In this document: piece after piece, positions 20,885 through 32,200 of the stretch
Numbering within the stretch: the stretch's first letter is position 1
Layout of the letters: each line of letters starts with the position of its first letter
NCBI RefSeq assembly: GCF_036669915.1
Contig: NC_089313.1
Span: forward strand, 12,852,292-12,916,291
Reading direction: 5' to 3'
Origin: Pocillopora verrucosa
Taxonomy: Eukaryota > Cnidaria > Anthozoa > Scleractinia > Pocilloporidae
Length of the DNA stretch: 64,000 nt
Program-made: the position numbers and the translations under genes
Notes under the pieces: generated by a model
Seen by the model: only the letters and a program-made list of their open reading frames with translations
The model's database searches: none
What the model was told of the DNA's origin: nothing

Positions 20885-23143
20885 TTACTCAAATATCTGA
20901 ATGCGACTGTTAAACCATTCAGTCACAACTATCCTACCATCACTAAGAACTGCTGCAGATGTTGGCGAGCCGAACTCCCCCAGCCCACTCCCTTGTTTTC
21001 CAAACTTTGTTACAAAATTACCACTCAGTTCAAATACCTGAACTCTGTGATTCTTTGTGTCACAGACCATCAGGTGTCCTGCTTTGTTAACTGATAAAAA
21101 ACGGGGCTCGTTAAACTCCCCGTCCCTGTTCCCCTGATTTCCAAATTTGTACAAAAAGTTGCCGTTTATATCAAACACTTTGATACAATGTTCACCAGCG
21201 TCTGATACTATAAGAAATTTATCATATTGAATACAGTGAAAAGGAGAAGAAAAATTTCCACTTTCACCTTCACCAAGTTTATACAAAAACTGGCCGCTGG
21301 GAGAAAAGATTTTTATAAGTTTGTTGCCCGCATCGGCAACAATGATATTTCCATTCGTGTCAACAGATACACCATAAGGATCCCTCAGCTGGTGATCAAG
21401 ATTTCCTTCATCACCAAACTGGCTCAGGTACTGACCCTGCTCATTAAACATTTGAACTCGGTGATTATCACTGTCTACAACTATACTGCGACTATTCTTA
21501 TCAAATGCTATCCCAGCAGGCCAATTTAACTCTCCCTGTTTATCACCAATCCTACCAAAAGATCTTAAGTAAGTTCCATCACTACTGAATACCTGAACCT
21601 TGTGGTTATGAGTATCAGTCACTGCAATTTCATCTCGTTCATTCACTGTTACTCCATATGGAGCTTTTACCATTTCAGCACACGAACCTCGTCGTCCAAA
21701 AGATAACACGTGTCTGAATTGTCTGGGTTTCGGTTTAATAGGAAATGGACTGCCACGAATGTGTTCTTCATTTACTTTCACTGATACTTGGCATTTTCCT
21801 GTATCTTTGAGGAAATATCTGACTTTGTAGCTACCATCTTTCTCATCTTTGAATCGTACTTCCGTCGCACAGTCATGGCCTCGCTGATTTTTTATTTCCA
21901 CGGTTACACAGTCACTCTCATTGTAACATTGTTCTCCTTCGGCATTTCTTGTTGTTACTAAAAAGTTTGATTCAAGTCCAACACTCGCTTCACTGAGTCC
22001 TTTCCCTTCGGTAGTTGACTGATGAGCGCAAGTGTTAGCCACAAAAGTTTGAAATGAGCCGATGCCGTCAGAGTTAAGACTATCAACTAATGTTTTGTTT
22101 TCTTTGAAAAGGAATTGACGAAGACCTTCAAGGTCAGCTGCGGCTTGTTTTCCAACATCACTGACTTCTTCGGGTATGACCGTGCTCAGTGACTTATCTA
22201 ACTGAGTAATCTCGGTATTTGTACATTGTTTTACAAGTGTTTCAGTTTTTTCAACTGTAGTTTCCAGCAGTTTCAATTGACGTATCACCTCGCATTGTTG
22301 AGTTCGCAAACATCCAAGGGATTCTTTGATTTTTTTTTCAGCTTTGTTTAACATTTCCTTCTTCTTTGTTTCAATGACTGCGATCATGTTTTCAGCAAAC
22401 TTGTGGATGTCTCGTTTCACTGCATCGCCTCGCGCTTCAATTTGGTTACACTGTCTTTCAAGATCAGCGATTTTGGTTTTTTTGTGTTCAATAGTTTCCT
22501 TTTGCTTCTCGATCACAGACTTGACTTGTATCTTGCGTTCACTTGCTGCTTCTTCTAGAACAATCTTAGCGTGACCATCATGGATGGTTGCAACACACAA
22601 ATTACAAATAGCAACATCACAGTTCTTGCAAAAGAGCTTGAGTTCTTCTTTTTCGTGATGCTTCTGTTGGCAAAATGCCGGCCGCTTTAACACGTCCTCG
22701 ATGTCTTGGTCTTCAAAATCTTTCAGAGCAAGAACCCGATGCTCTTTATTCGCTTTGACTAAGTTATGCACAGTGATACACTCGTCACACCAGAACGCAC
22801 AGCACTGAAAACAGTACGAACTGTGTTTGCTACTTTTGTCGCAGTTTGCACATTTCACTCCAGCAGTATGGCATTCTTTGATGGCCAGCACATCTAGCAA
22901 ACTGTTCATACGAAAGTTTGTTGGCAGATCGTTGAGGTTTCCACTGCTAGGAACTTGAACTTCTTTTCGGCATTCAGGACATGGGATGATATCATGGCGG
23001 CCACTGGTTCGTAAAATCCCGTTCAAGCAGTGAAGACAGAAAGTGTGCAAACACGGCAGTATCTTTGGTTCAGTAAATGTGGTCATACACACAGAACAGG
23101 ATACTTCTTCATGAAGATTGTCAAGCAAGGTTTTTACATCCAT
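20885..23143 (-). CDS. TRIM-NHL E3 ubiquitin ligase (TRIM2/3/71-like), copy 3
   Basis: Single exon, 752 aa from the ATG at 23143 (MDVKTLL). Domains as in copies 1 and 2: RING (CSVCMTTF...CPEC), two B-boxes (CANCDKSSKH; CQQKHHEKEELKLFC), coiled coil, filamin-type domain (FLKDTGKCQVSVKVNEEHIR), six NHL repeats. This is the most divergent of the three in the first NHL blade (RRGSCAEMVKAPYGVTV against QKGSSVGMQCSPYGVAV in copy 1) and in the coiled coil. The frame is intact. It lies about 3.1 kb downstream of the intact ULK gene on the same strand, but each has its own flanks and nothing suggests co-transcription. Confidence 0.93.
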   Translation of the reverse strand: MDVKTLLDNLHEEVSCSVCMTTFTEPKILPCLHTFCLHCLNGILRTSGRHDIIPCPECRKEVQVPSSGNLNDLPTNFRMNSLLDVLAIKECHTAGVKCANCDKSSKHSSYCFQCCAFWCDECITVHNLVKANKEHRVLALKDFEDQDIEDVLKRPAFCQQKHHEKEELKLFCKNCDVAICNLCVATIHDGHAKIVLEEAASERKIQVKSVIEKQKETIEHKKTKIADLERQCNQIEARGDAVKRDIHKFAENMIAVIETKKKEMLNKAEKKIKESLGCLRTQQCEVIRQLKLLETTVEKTETLVKQCTNTEITQLDKSLSTVIPEEVSDVGKQAAADLEGLRQFLFKENKTLVDSLNSDGIGSFQTFVANTCAHQSTTEGKGLSEASVGLESNFLVTTRNAEGEQCYNESDCVTVEIKNQRGHDCATEVRFKDEKDGSYKVRYFLKDTGKCQVSVKVNEEHIRGSPFPIKPKPRQFRHVLSFGRRGSCAEMVKAPYGVTVNERDEIAVTDTHNHKVQVFSSDGTYLRSFGRIGDKQGELNWPAGIAFDKNSRSIVVDSDNHRVQMFNEQGQYLSQFGDEGNLDHQLRDPYGVSVDTNGNIIVADAGNKLIKIFSPSGQFLYKLGEGESGNFSSPFHCIQYDKFLIVSDAGEHCIKVFDINGNFLYKFGNQGNRDGEFNEPRFLSVNKAGHLMVCDTKNHRVQVFELSGNFVTKFGKQGSGLGEFGSPTSAAVLSDGRIVVTEWFNSRIQIFE

Positions 23144-26100
23144 GACTGAGTACAACAGACAAAGGTAGAGGTATCAACTTGAAGTTGCCTCAAGGAAATC
23201 TTTTTTAAAATCAATTATCATGTTTATCGCACTGGTAATATCGACCAATCAAGGCAGGTTATACAGACTGTGGATGTCTGGCTTCTAAGAATTATTTACA
23301 GGCAGGTTATTTCTGAGAAAAGCTTGACCTGTGTAACAAACTACTCCAAATTGAAGGTTTGCGAAACTCAGACACAAAATACACTTCAATAAAAAAATAA
23401 ATCTTTAACCTTAATTTCCACCAAAAAACACTCGCTAGTCACGCTACTGTTTCTTTTTGCTTTAAAAACAGAATTGACCAATATGAGCTCATAAACATGA
23501 CCTGACTAAACCCTTAAGGAGTGTGCGTACGTGGACCGATTCCTGATTTCTGATTGGACCTCAAGAAGGCGCTCGGAAAATGTGAGAGGATCCTCGCTTG
23601 CCACTCTACGGAGATTAATTGGCCGGTAAAATTGATTGAGTAGACCTGTACGCTTAAAAGGCGGATTCAGTTTGGAGAGAAAGGGGAATGGGGCGTTTGC
23701 GAGTTTGCCTTAATGGTGGAAACCGGCCGCCGACTTAACTTCAAGCAAGGTTGGCTTGCTAGTTTTTTAAGATATAGCCGAGCATTTTAATTACGTGTCG
23801 AGCTTTGAACATTTTTCTACCGAAGAAAAAAGTTTGCAAACTTTGTAGAGGGTTTCAGATAATTAGGGAAAGAGATACGATGAAAAAGAGGTACCAGCGA
23901 GGAGATACGAAAATCTTCCCCTGACGAAGATACGACTGCGCTCTGATTCATTACCATGAGCCACAGACTCTTTGGTGAGCAAGGCCCAATACGAAGCTCA
24001 TATGTGTCACGCGTCCTGCATACTGCTAGGAGTATAGAATGTGATAAGACGAAAAACATTTTTCTCCAAATGAAACGAGCGACGAACGATTAAGGGAACT
24101 CAAGTGAGGTCACTGGGAACTAGACTTGAATTTAAGGTCCAACTTCTGATTCTTGATTTTCGGTCTGTCGAAGGAAAATTTTTATATAAAATTCCAGGGG
24201 GGAAATCAGACGTTTTAATATTTAAACATGACATTCTGCATATAGTTTTGAAAAGTCCTTTAACCCTCTACCAATTAAATCAACGCATTTTCGCATTTAC
24301 AGTAACAATCCTAAGTGGCCATACAGACAGATAACAGCGAAGGCAACAATTTGTGAATAATCCTTTAGTGACGACAGAATGGCTATGATTATTCATCGCA
24401 ATATATTTTGTTATGTGTATGGTTAGGAGATTTCCTTTGCAAAACTAAGGCCATAAAGGATCCTTTGATTGCTCAGTTTTCAAACGAACTTTGCAATGTC
24501 ACCAGCAATACCTGAATCGCCGCTATCCCGGAGAATTCCTGAAATAAACCCTACAACCCACAGGTCAGAAGACGGGTTAAATAACTGAACACACTAGAAC
24601 AGTTTCACACTTTCTTTTTACTTTTATTCTCTTTTTTTGTTTGTTTGTTTTGAAGTTTCACGACAACACTTTTTATAATTCTCTTCATCTAAGAGGAAAA
24701 TTTTCACTTTACAAATAGCGTTTATATATTGGAAATCGCGAATAAATTTATCCCATGACAATTTTGCTGCGTAGCGAAATAATCTCAATGAATCATCACT
24801 AATAAATTTAAACTCAAGCAAACGCCGTCCATACGTATATTAAGTTAAATTATCGACTTTAAAAATAGCGACGTAAAATTTCACATTTTATAAACCTTTT
24901 CATCATGTTCCATTTTTTTTAAATGTTCGCTTATTTTACATACTATATTTTTCTGTTTCCCCAAGCGTATTTGTACAAGGCAGTAGCAATTTCACCCATG
25001 GTAAAAATTATGTCTAGGGGAGATGTGGTCCTATTTCAAATGTAGTACTTCTCATGACCAATGATAACTATGGCCTTAGTAACAAGGAATAGTTACGATC
25101 CGATGTTTAATTTAACTTCTGTGTAAGTGCCTCCAAAGATTTTCGTTATTCTATACACATTAAAGCGTAAGTAACTAGTTAAAAAAGTTAACGCAAATAT
25201 TGCTAGGTTTTGATAATCACTAAACATCGTTTAAATATATCAAAGGTGAGTTTGAAACAAAGTCCTTAACAATTTTGAACTTCTGCTGGAGAAATCTTGT
25301 CCATTGCAAATACAAACTGCAAGATCTGAACGTGACGAAAAATATAAATAAAATTGGCCATCCTATCTGCTCACCACATAAGAGCAGCAGTACTTTTTTC
25401 CAAGAAATAAATACAAGATTTCAAGCAAAAACAAACAAACAAAAACCAAACGTCCCGTATCAGATTATTTATATTAGAGTTACAACTTCAACAACGTTCG
25501 ATTCTCTCACTCTGAAGTTCAAATGATTATTGCAATTCTATGCTCTCTTTCAAGGATTATAAAATAAAGAGTAATGAATGCCCTACTACTAAAAAATATC
25601 GACGGTATTCTCCTCAGTTACCAGAAAGTCCATTCCACTCCATTCACATACGCTGACATATGCCCACAGTGCACCTAACAGTTCACTGCCTGCCCTGCGC
25701 TGATTATCTGGTGTTACTTTGACTGGTTTTGCGTGTCCTCGTCCTGGAAATACACGTCAGCCTTTTATCTACGGCGATTTTATCTACAGCTTTCGTTAAG
25801 GAACCAATCGTCAAGCTGGTAAATAGTGACACTGGTTCGCAAATGTGTGTTTATATAGGGCTTGATGTAACTGGTTGTATCATCATTTTAAAGGCATTAC
25901 ATTGTGTGTAGCCTACGCCAGCCAAGTAATGACTATGTAATTAACACTTTTATTGGCTAACTCGCGGTGTTCCAAAAAATTGAAAAATGGGAAGGAATAG
26001 AATGGTGAGCACTCTGTGGTCTTTCACAAAGCAGAATCTTTCAATTCTCTATTCTTCTGAAGTGACATTAAATTATGCCCAGCGTTGCTTAAGACTACTC

Positions 26101-26240
26101 CTCCCTTATTTAAAATACTTTTGTGACATGGTATACAGTGCACCTTATTCAAGATGAAAAGACCTCAATAACTTTATCTTTTTGGGTGGCATTAGTGGGG
26201 AGGGAGAAGAAAAAAGATATTCAGGATTCGGAGTCTGTAA
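23144..26240. repeat. 5' flank of TRIM unit 3 and 3' flank of ULK
   Basis: 23144-24110 matches the upstream flanks of the other TRIM genes. 24200-26240 matches 13430-15480 in unit 2. No further gene is supported. The open frames here (23817-24059, 25275-25526, 25729-25911) differ between the two copies. An ULK polyadenylation site is expected below 26241 but I cannot pick one with confidence. Confidence 0.6.
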
Positions 26241-29200
26241 TTATTTCGTTGAGGCGGCGCAAACAAGGCGCCACAAACGAGACCAAAGGATACATTTATT
26301 CAACAGACGCCGATCTTCGTCAGTATGAGCTTCTTCCTCCAGGCCTTGAAGTAAAACCTGAGCAGTCTCGTACTTGACCTTACACTGAAAAGAATTTAGA
26401 GTTAGACTAAAAGAGAGAATAAAGAAAAACATTTTAAACTGCTGATAGACGAGAAAAAACAGAACTTGACAAGAAACAATGAACACGTGGAACAAACAAA
26501 TGACTGTTAGTCACCTCTTTTGGGTTTCCGAACACCTCGTCGAGGGCAGCATTTTGACACTAAAGAATCAAAAACAAAAACAAAAACAAAAACAGGAGGA
26601 AACTTGATAAAAAATTCAAGATCTAGCAAATAGCGAATGGCATGCCTCAACGTTAAAGGTAGTTACCTGTTCCATGGCGTAATGGTACATCAGTCTGTCA
26701 GCGCTGACCTGTGAGAAGGATATAAGATGTATTTTACTCTGCGTCAAATGAAGCAGTGGATAGAGAAGCAACCTCGCCACAGCTCACCTCCAGGCGTTTG
26801 TAAACAAAGCACCAGCAAGACAGTTTGAATTGAGCAGTATCCAGGGAATACTGATGGAAGGGGGGGCTAGGGAGGGGGGTGGGGGGAAAGGAGAACAAAG
26901 GGTGCAGAAAAGGAGCGGAGAGTTCAATCAAACGCACGTAGCCTAGAGCACCGCCCTTTGTAATGAGGTTTCCCCAAAACAAAATAACATTCATCACAAC
27001 AACCCATTCGACAAAGACATATTTTGAAAATGGCCCATGAGAATTCAGCTAAAATGGACGAAACTCGTCTGAAGCTTAGAAACGCGAGTGACCAAGCCAC
27101 GATTGATATAAGCTCTGCATATTACTCTTTGGTAGCGACAATGGTGCAAAGTTTTACGCCAATCGCAAAGCGAACAGTAGCAAAACCAAAGCAATTATGT
27201 TGCAGAAAGCTGATTTAATTCTCGAAAGGATTTAACACATACATATTGTAAGCTCACCGTCATAGATTTTCCATCAAGTGTCTGTAGTCCAGGTTCTAAG
27301 AGCTGCTTCAGGTGGGACGCCTTCTCCAAACACTGGTGATATCGACTGTTCAAGTCGTTTAGAACTGAAAATTGTAAACAAAGATAATAGAAAAACTTAA
27401 TGCTTCGTTCAGGCTTATTACGAGCACCCGTAGAAAAGGGTAAGGCCTCAGAGCATCTATCTGACTCACCATTCTTGACAGCATTGGAGGGTTTTAGGTG
27501 GCCAACTCTGATTTCTCCTTGTGCGAAGAGAAGAGATAGATTAAGAGCTCGTAGAGCTTTCACGTACAGTACCAACTGTTCCATTTTCCTGCAAAATGTT
27601 TGAACCTTAGTAAGTCACATCTCAGTAAAATCAAATGCTTCGCTATAAGGTAAAGTCTGTATTTGCAAATCCGAGTCCAGTGATCCTCTCCTTAACAAAT
27701 ATGTTTCATCTTACTATGAGTTAGTTCAGTAATAGATCACAGATGATGTCAAAGAGTGGAAAGAACAAAACGTGGCACACGAGGCGCAGCCGAGTGTATC
27801 ACTGATGTTCTTACCACACTTAGACGTCATCTGTGATCTATTACTCTACAGACTCACAGCGACATGGAATCTATTTGTTTTATATGATCAAAATGCAAAA
27901 TGTTGGTAATGGTGATGTCATCTTTGCGTCTGTCCTCCAATAGATCATCAGTAAGACCTCATCAAAATGTGTGTATCATTAAACTTATATCATTTAAATC
28001 CAATTTGTTACCTTAACTCGTCACTTTTCAGTCCAATCTGATCTGCGAGGAGGCTTTCGTTCTGTAAGAGGGAAAAACATTTGTTACGAAGAACAAAGAT
28101 TTAAAATTTTTGTAAATAATCGAACAATTCATTCGTCACATTGATAGACGGATGCGAGACTTTTAACCTGTTCAACTACGCAAATCACCAAGGGCAGCCA
28201 AAAAACAACATCAAATACGTACTTGTCGGATGGCCACAGAGTCTGTCAGCACTGTAAAAGGTGTTTCCCTGGCACTGATCACCTCAAGAATGGCATCCGT
28301 CAATGACAAAACGAAATTGAGTTTCCTAACGCCCTCCGTGTGCTCCATCTGGGGTTTTTACAAATGAAAGAAAATAGGGAGCCGTCATTTCCCTTAGGTT
28401 GTAAGTTAACAACAATGTTGTTTCGCTCTGTTTTGCAATCTGTGATTGTAAAAGAATCGCAGAAAACACCCAACCTCTGACTTAAAATCTCTTTTGGCCT
28501 AAAAAAAAAAATAAAAGCTTATCGAAGGCTTTTCTGACAATAAGGGTCGCCCTGAATGTCTTCGCAAATACACATTTATATACATGGTATATTTGTTGGA
28601 GATCAACTTTCAATTGATTGCAAAAAATTGACTTGGGATTAAATTAGTTTTGCTTCAATACTCTCTCTTATTATTATAGAAAATTCGCACATCTCCCTCA
28701 ACCAATCAGATGCATACTTAATACAACAGTGTTTCACACACTTAACCCTTTACACCGCAAGATCATCATGCATATTCTCCATACTGTTTTCTATCCATTC
28801 CAAATGGTACTGAAATGGAGAATTTATTCAACAGTCAAGAGCTTCTCGGGTGGGTGATCATTTCCCTTATTCGCATGACCTTTATGTTTAAATCAACAGT
28901 GACACTGTACGGAGAGATAAGATACTAATCACTCTTAAGGTTTACAGATTTGGGGCTGCTTTGCTGTTCTTCTTTGCGTTCCCATTGGATGCAACTGAGA
29001 TGTTCCCTTGTTTTAATTGGCCGTTGTGATCTCGTTAGTTCAGTTTAATTACAATCAATGGACTAGTGCTGCAAGTCAGTTAACTATTTTCTTACATCTA
29101 AGAGAGTATCCTCTGGCAGTTCAGGAGCTATAAGAGCTATGGGGCCCTCCATGTCTGGTGAAGACGCCTCGGTTTCCTCTCGTCCAACCATGAGCCTCTT

Positions 29201-32200
29201 GGGGCTCCTGGGAGGAAAATTGTCTCCAAATCCGAGAGTGACTTTCGTTCCTGTCGAGATAATCAAGGCATCAGGGTGAACGGTCTCTCAGCAGCTCACA
29301 TCCAGTAGTTGTAAAAAATTGCTTACTATTCACACATAAGGAAGGAAATAATGATAATCCCTCTTTGTAAATTTTTCTTAGTATGACATAGACCCCATTA
29401 CTAAAAAGGTAGAAATCTAAATTTATTTTTCATGCTGTTACCACTTTTCACGCGCTTATGCAGATTGCTTGGTTTCTGATTGGTAGATGTGATTACCTTG
29501 GTTTTGGTTCCACGCCACTCCATCGAAAATCACTCTAACACGTAATGTTTACCTTGACTAACAACAGCAGGTTTCTCTCCATTCTTAGTCGCGTTTGGTG
29601 AATTCCTCCCGAGTAGAAACATATTCTCGCTCGTTTTTGGCGAACACGACCCAACAGTAAAAAGACCCTTCAAGGGCTTCATCTTATTGTCAGGATCAAC
29701 TGTGGGATCGCTGGCCTCCGTACTATGGGATGTCTTTGTCGGCGAGCCTGGTATGGTAGGAAGTCCGGTAGGAGAGGATGAAATAGGTGGACTCTTTCCT
29801 CTCAGGGGGGTGAATCCACCACCTGAATTCCGACGGAACACGGGAGATGTTCCTGCAGCCCCTAGTTGGAACCCTGTTGATGCCAACAAGCTTCCCTTCC
29901 TTGGAAGGCCCATTGCTAGTATGGCCGGCGAGCTGTGCACGCGTATGATCTGCTTGGTCTCTGCTCCTGGCTCAGAGAGGTCTGTTATTGGGACACCCAT
30001 TCCTGACCTTGAATGACGAGCCAGAGCTGTCAATATTGACGAGCTGTCCGGTGACTGAGTAACCAAAGGTTCAATATTGGAGAGAGCTCTTCGGAAAGTC
30101 CCAACTGCTGCACCCCGTGCCAGCCCCTTATCAGCATTCGTGTTAGAAAATCCTGCAAAAGCTTGCTGGTGCAAGCCCACGGTCATCTCAGACCGTGCTT
30201 GCGCACTTAAAGCTTGAGCAGCAGCAGTGAGAGGGATAGAAGATCCCTTGGGGCTAACCTGCGCTGCTTGTCTCTGTGTTGCTGGACTGTTTTTTCGGCT
30301 GCTGCCACTTTTCAATGCACTTGGGCTACTATTTGGGCTCTTGCCTACTAACGGTTTAGAGGACGGGGTGCCTGTCTGCTTTCTAGGAGTCATGCCTGAA
30401 CTGGCTCCGTGGTGAGTAGGAGATGGGGAGGTTCGAGAGGGTGCCTGTTTGGGTACACTTCCACTGCGTGGAATAGGCAGAGGAGAGGATGATAGCTGAC
30501 CCTTTGGTGTAGGTCCTGGAGAGGCACTTGTGCGCTTTCTTATTGTGATTTCAACTGGAGGGGAATCTGCAGATGATGGAGATGACAATGGGGAAAGAGC
30601 AGGCGGGGCCTGTACCAGTGGTGAAGATGGGGAGACTGGGGATGCTGACTGTGGCGAACCCACCATAAAGGTGGCTCTCTGAGGAGTGCGTGATGATGGA
30701 GGAGAAGGAGACTGTGGACTGCTGACAGTCCTTGGAGGTGATTGGCTATGGAAAAGGAAGAAATTACAGTATCATTTTAATAGATCCTAACTAAATCTGC
30801 AGAACTAATGAGAAAGAATATTTACCCGTAGAAAGGAAACAGCGGATCAGAATGATGCCTCTGCTGATGATATCCTGGAGACAAATTGAAATTCATCTTA
30901 TAACATCCTTCTACCAACAAGATAAAAATATCAATTCTCCCTCTTTCCGCCATACATTTCTACTAGTCTAAGCTCTGAGAATTCAGTTTTAAACCAAACA
31001 AACTTCCCATATTTATAATTTCATTTCTTCTCGGCACCTTTCTGCTTGACAGTGTATGAATAGTTTAAGGGGAAACTAAAATTATTAGCTTGATGATTCA
31101 TTCTTGTCGAGTACAGTTCTTCACTTATATGTGAAGGTTAAGCAAGTCTTAATTTTTTTAAATCTAATTTTATCTTGATAATTGTTTTTACTACTTAAAC
31201 TAAGACCAGAAAAAATAAAGTCATCAAAGCAGATATTAAGACTTGTTCTTTAAAAAAAATCTTAAGTGTGATGGTGATAACTAAAACCTCTAAATGGACA
31301 GCGTAATAAAAACGAAAGGTTTAGAATCATGTTCTGTTTGGTTGTAACTTGACTGTGAAAATGATGGAGTCAGGCAAATGTTTTTGTTATAATAAAGTTA
31401 CAACTTCACATCTAAAATTATCCTAATTACAGAATTATGTGTATGTTGCATTGCAGTTTAGATTAAGAAGACCATAGCAATGATTTTGTCAAGGTATACA
31501 TGTAGCTTCAGACGTATTCTATACAAACAAATATGAATACTCACTTGGAGTTTCTGGATTAGATGGGACCAGCACAAAACCCTAATTGATAAGGTTGAAT
31601 TTTATACTGATTAGAATTAATAAGAAACAAATTCCTCAAGGAGGGGGAAGGAATAATAATTGAAGTCTCAGGCTGAAAAGGGGTAGTCTCTTATACAGAG
31701 TATCTGAAATAGGGCATGGTTTATCTACTCTTCTCTGTTATTTACAGCCATTTTATCTTATAAACTACGGGGTTATACAAGGATTTCTAGCCCTGCGAAA
31801 AGCCTTAACAACACACGTGAAAAAATATCGTATTTTTCCACGTGTGTTTGATATCGCCAATCAGCTGCTGACACGTCATGCGCCTTTCGCGCCACTCGGT
31901 CGGGTTGATGAATGAACGGCAAAGCCTTCACGATTCTCAATACAGAGTCATTTGACGTAATTTTTTCCGGATCATGGCTGCTAAAACACTGAAAAATCCG
32001 TATCGCTTACAGACAGTGACATTCAAACTTTCCTAGAAAGGGAGGAAACCAAATTACGGAAAGAAAAACCGAAAGTTACGTATTCGATGGCTTTGGTAAT
32101 GGACAACTGGAAGATTTACCACAGTCCGACTTTGGCCGTGTACCTGAAAGACTTCTTCTGTTGGTAAGGACCAAGTCAATAACTGAGAGTTTTGTACATT

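Noticed and set aside
29687-30016. Plus-strand frames at 29687-30016 and 30227-30415
   Set aside because: Antisense of the large ULK exon 18.
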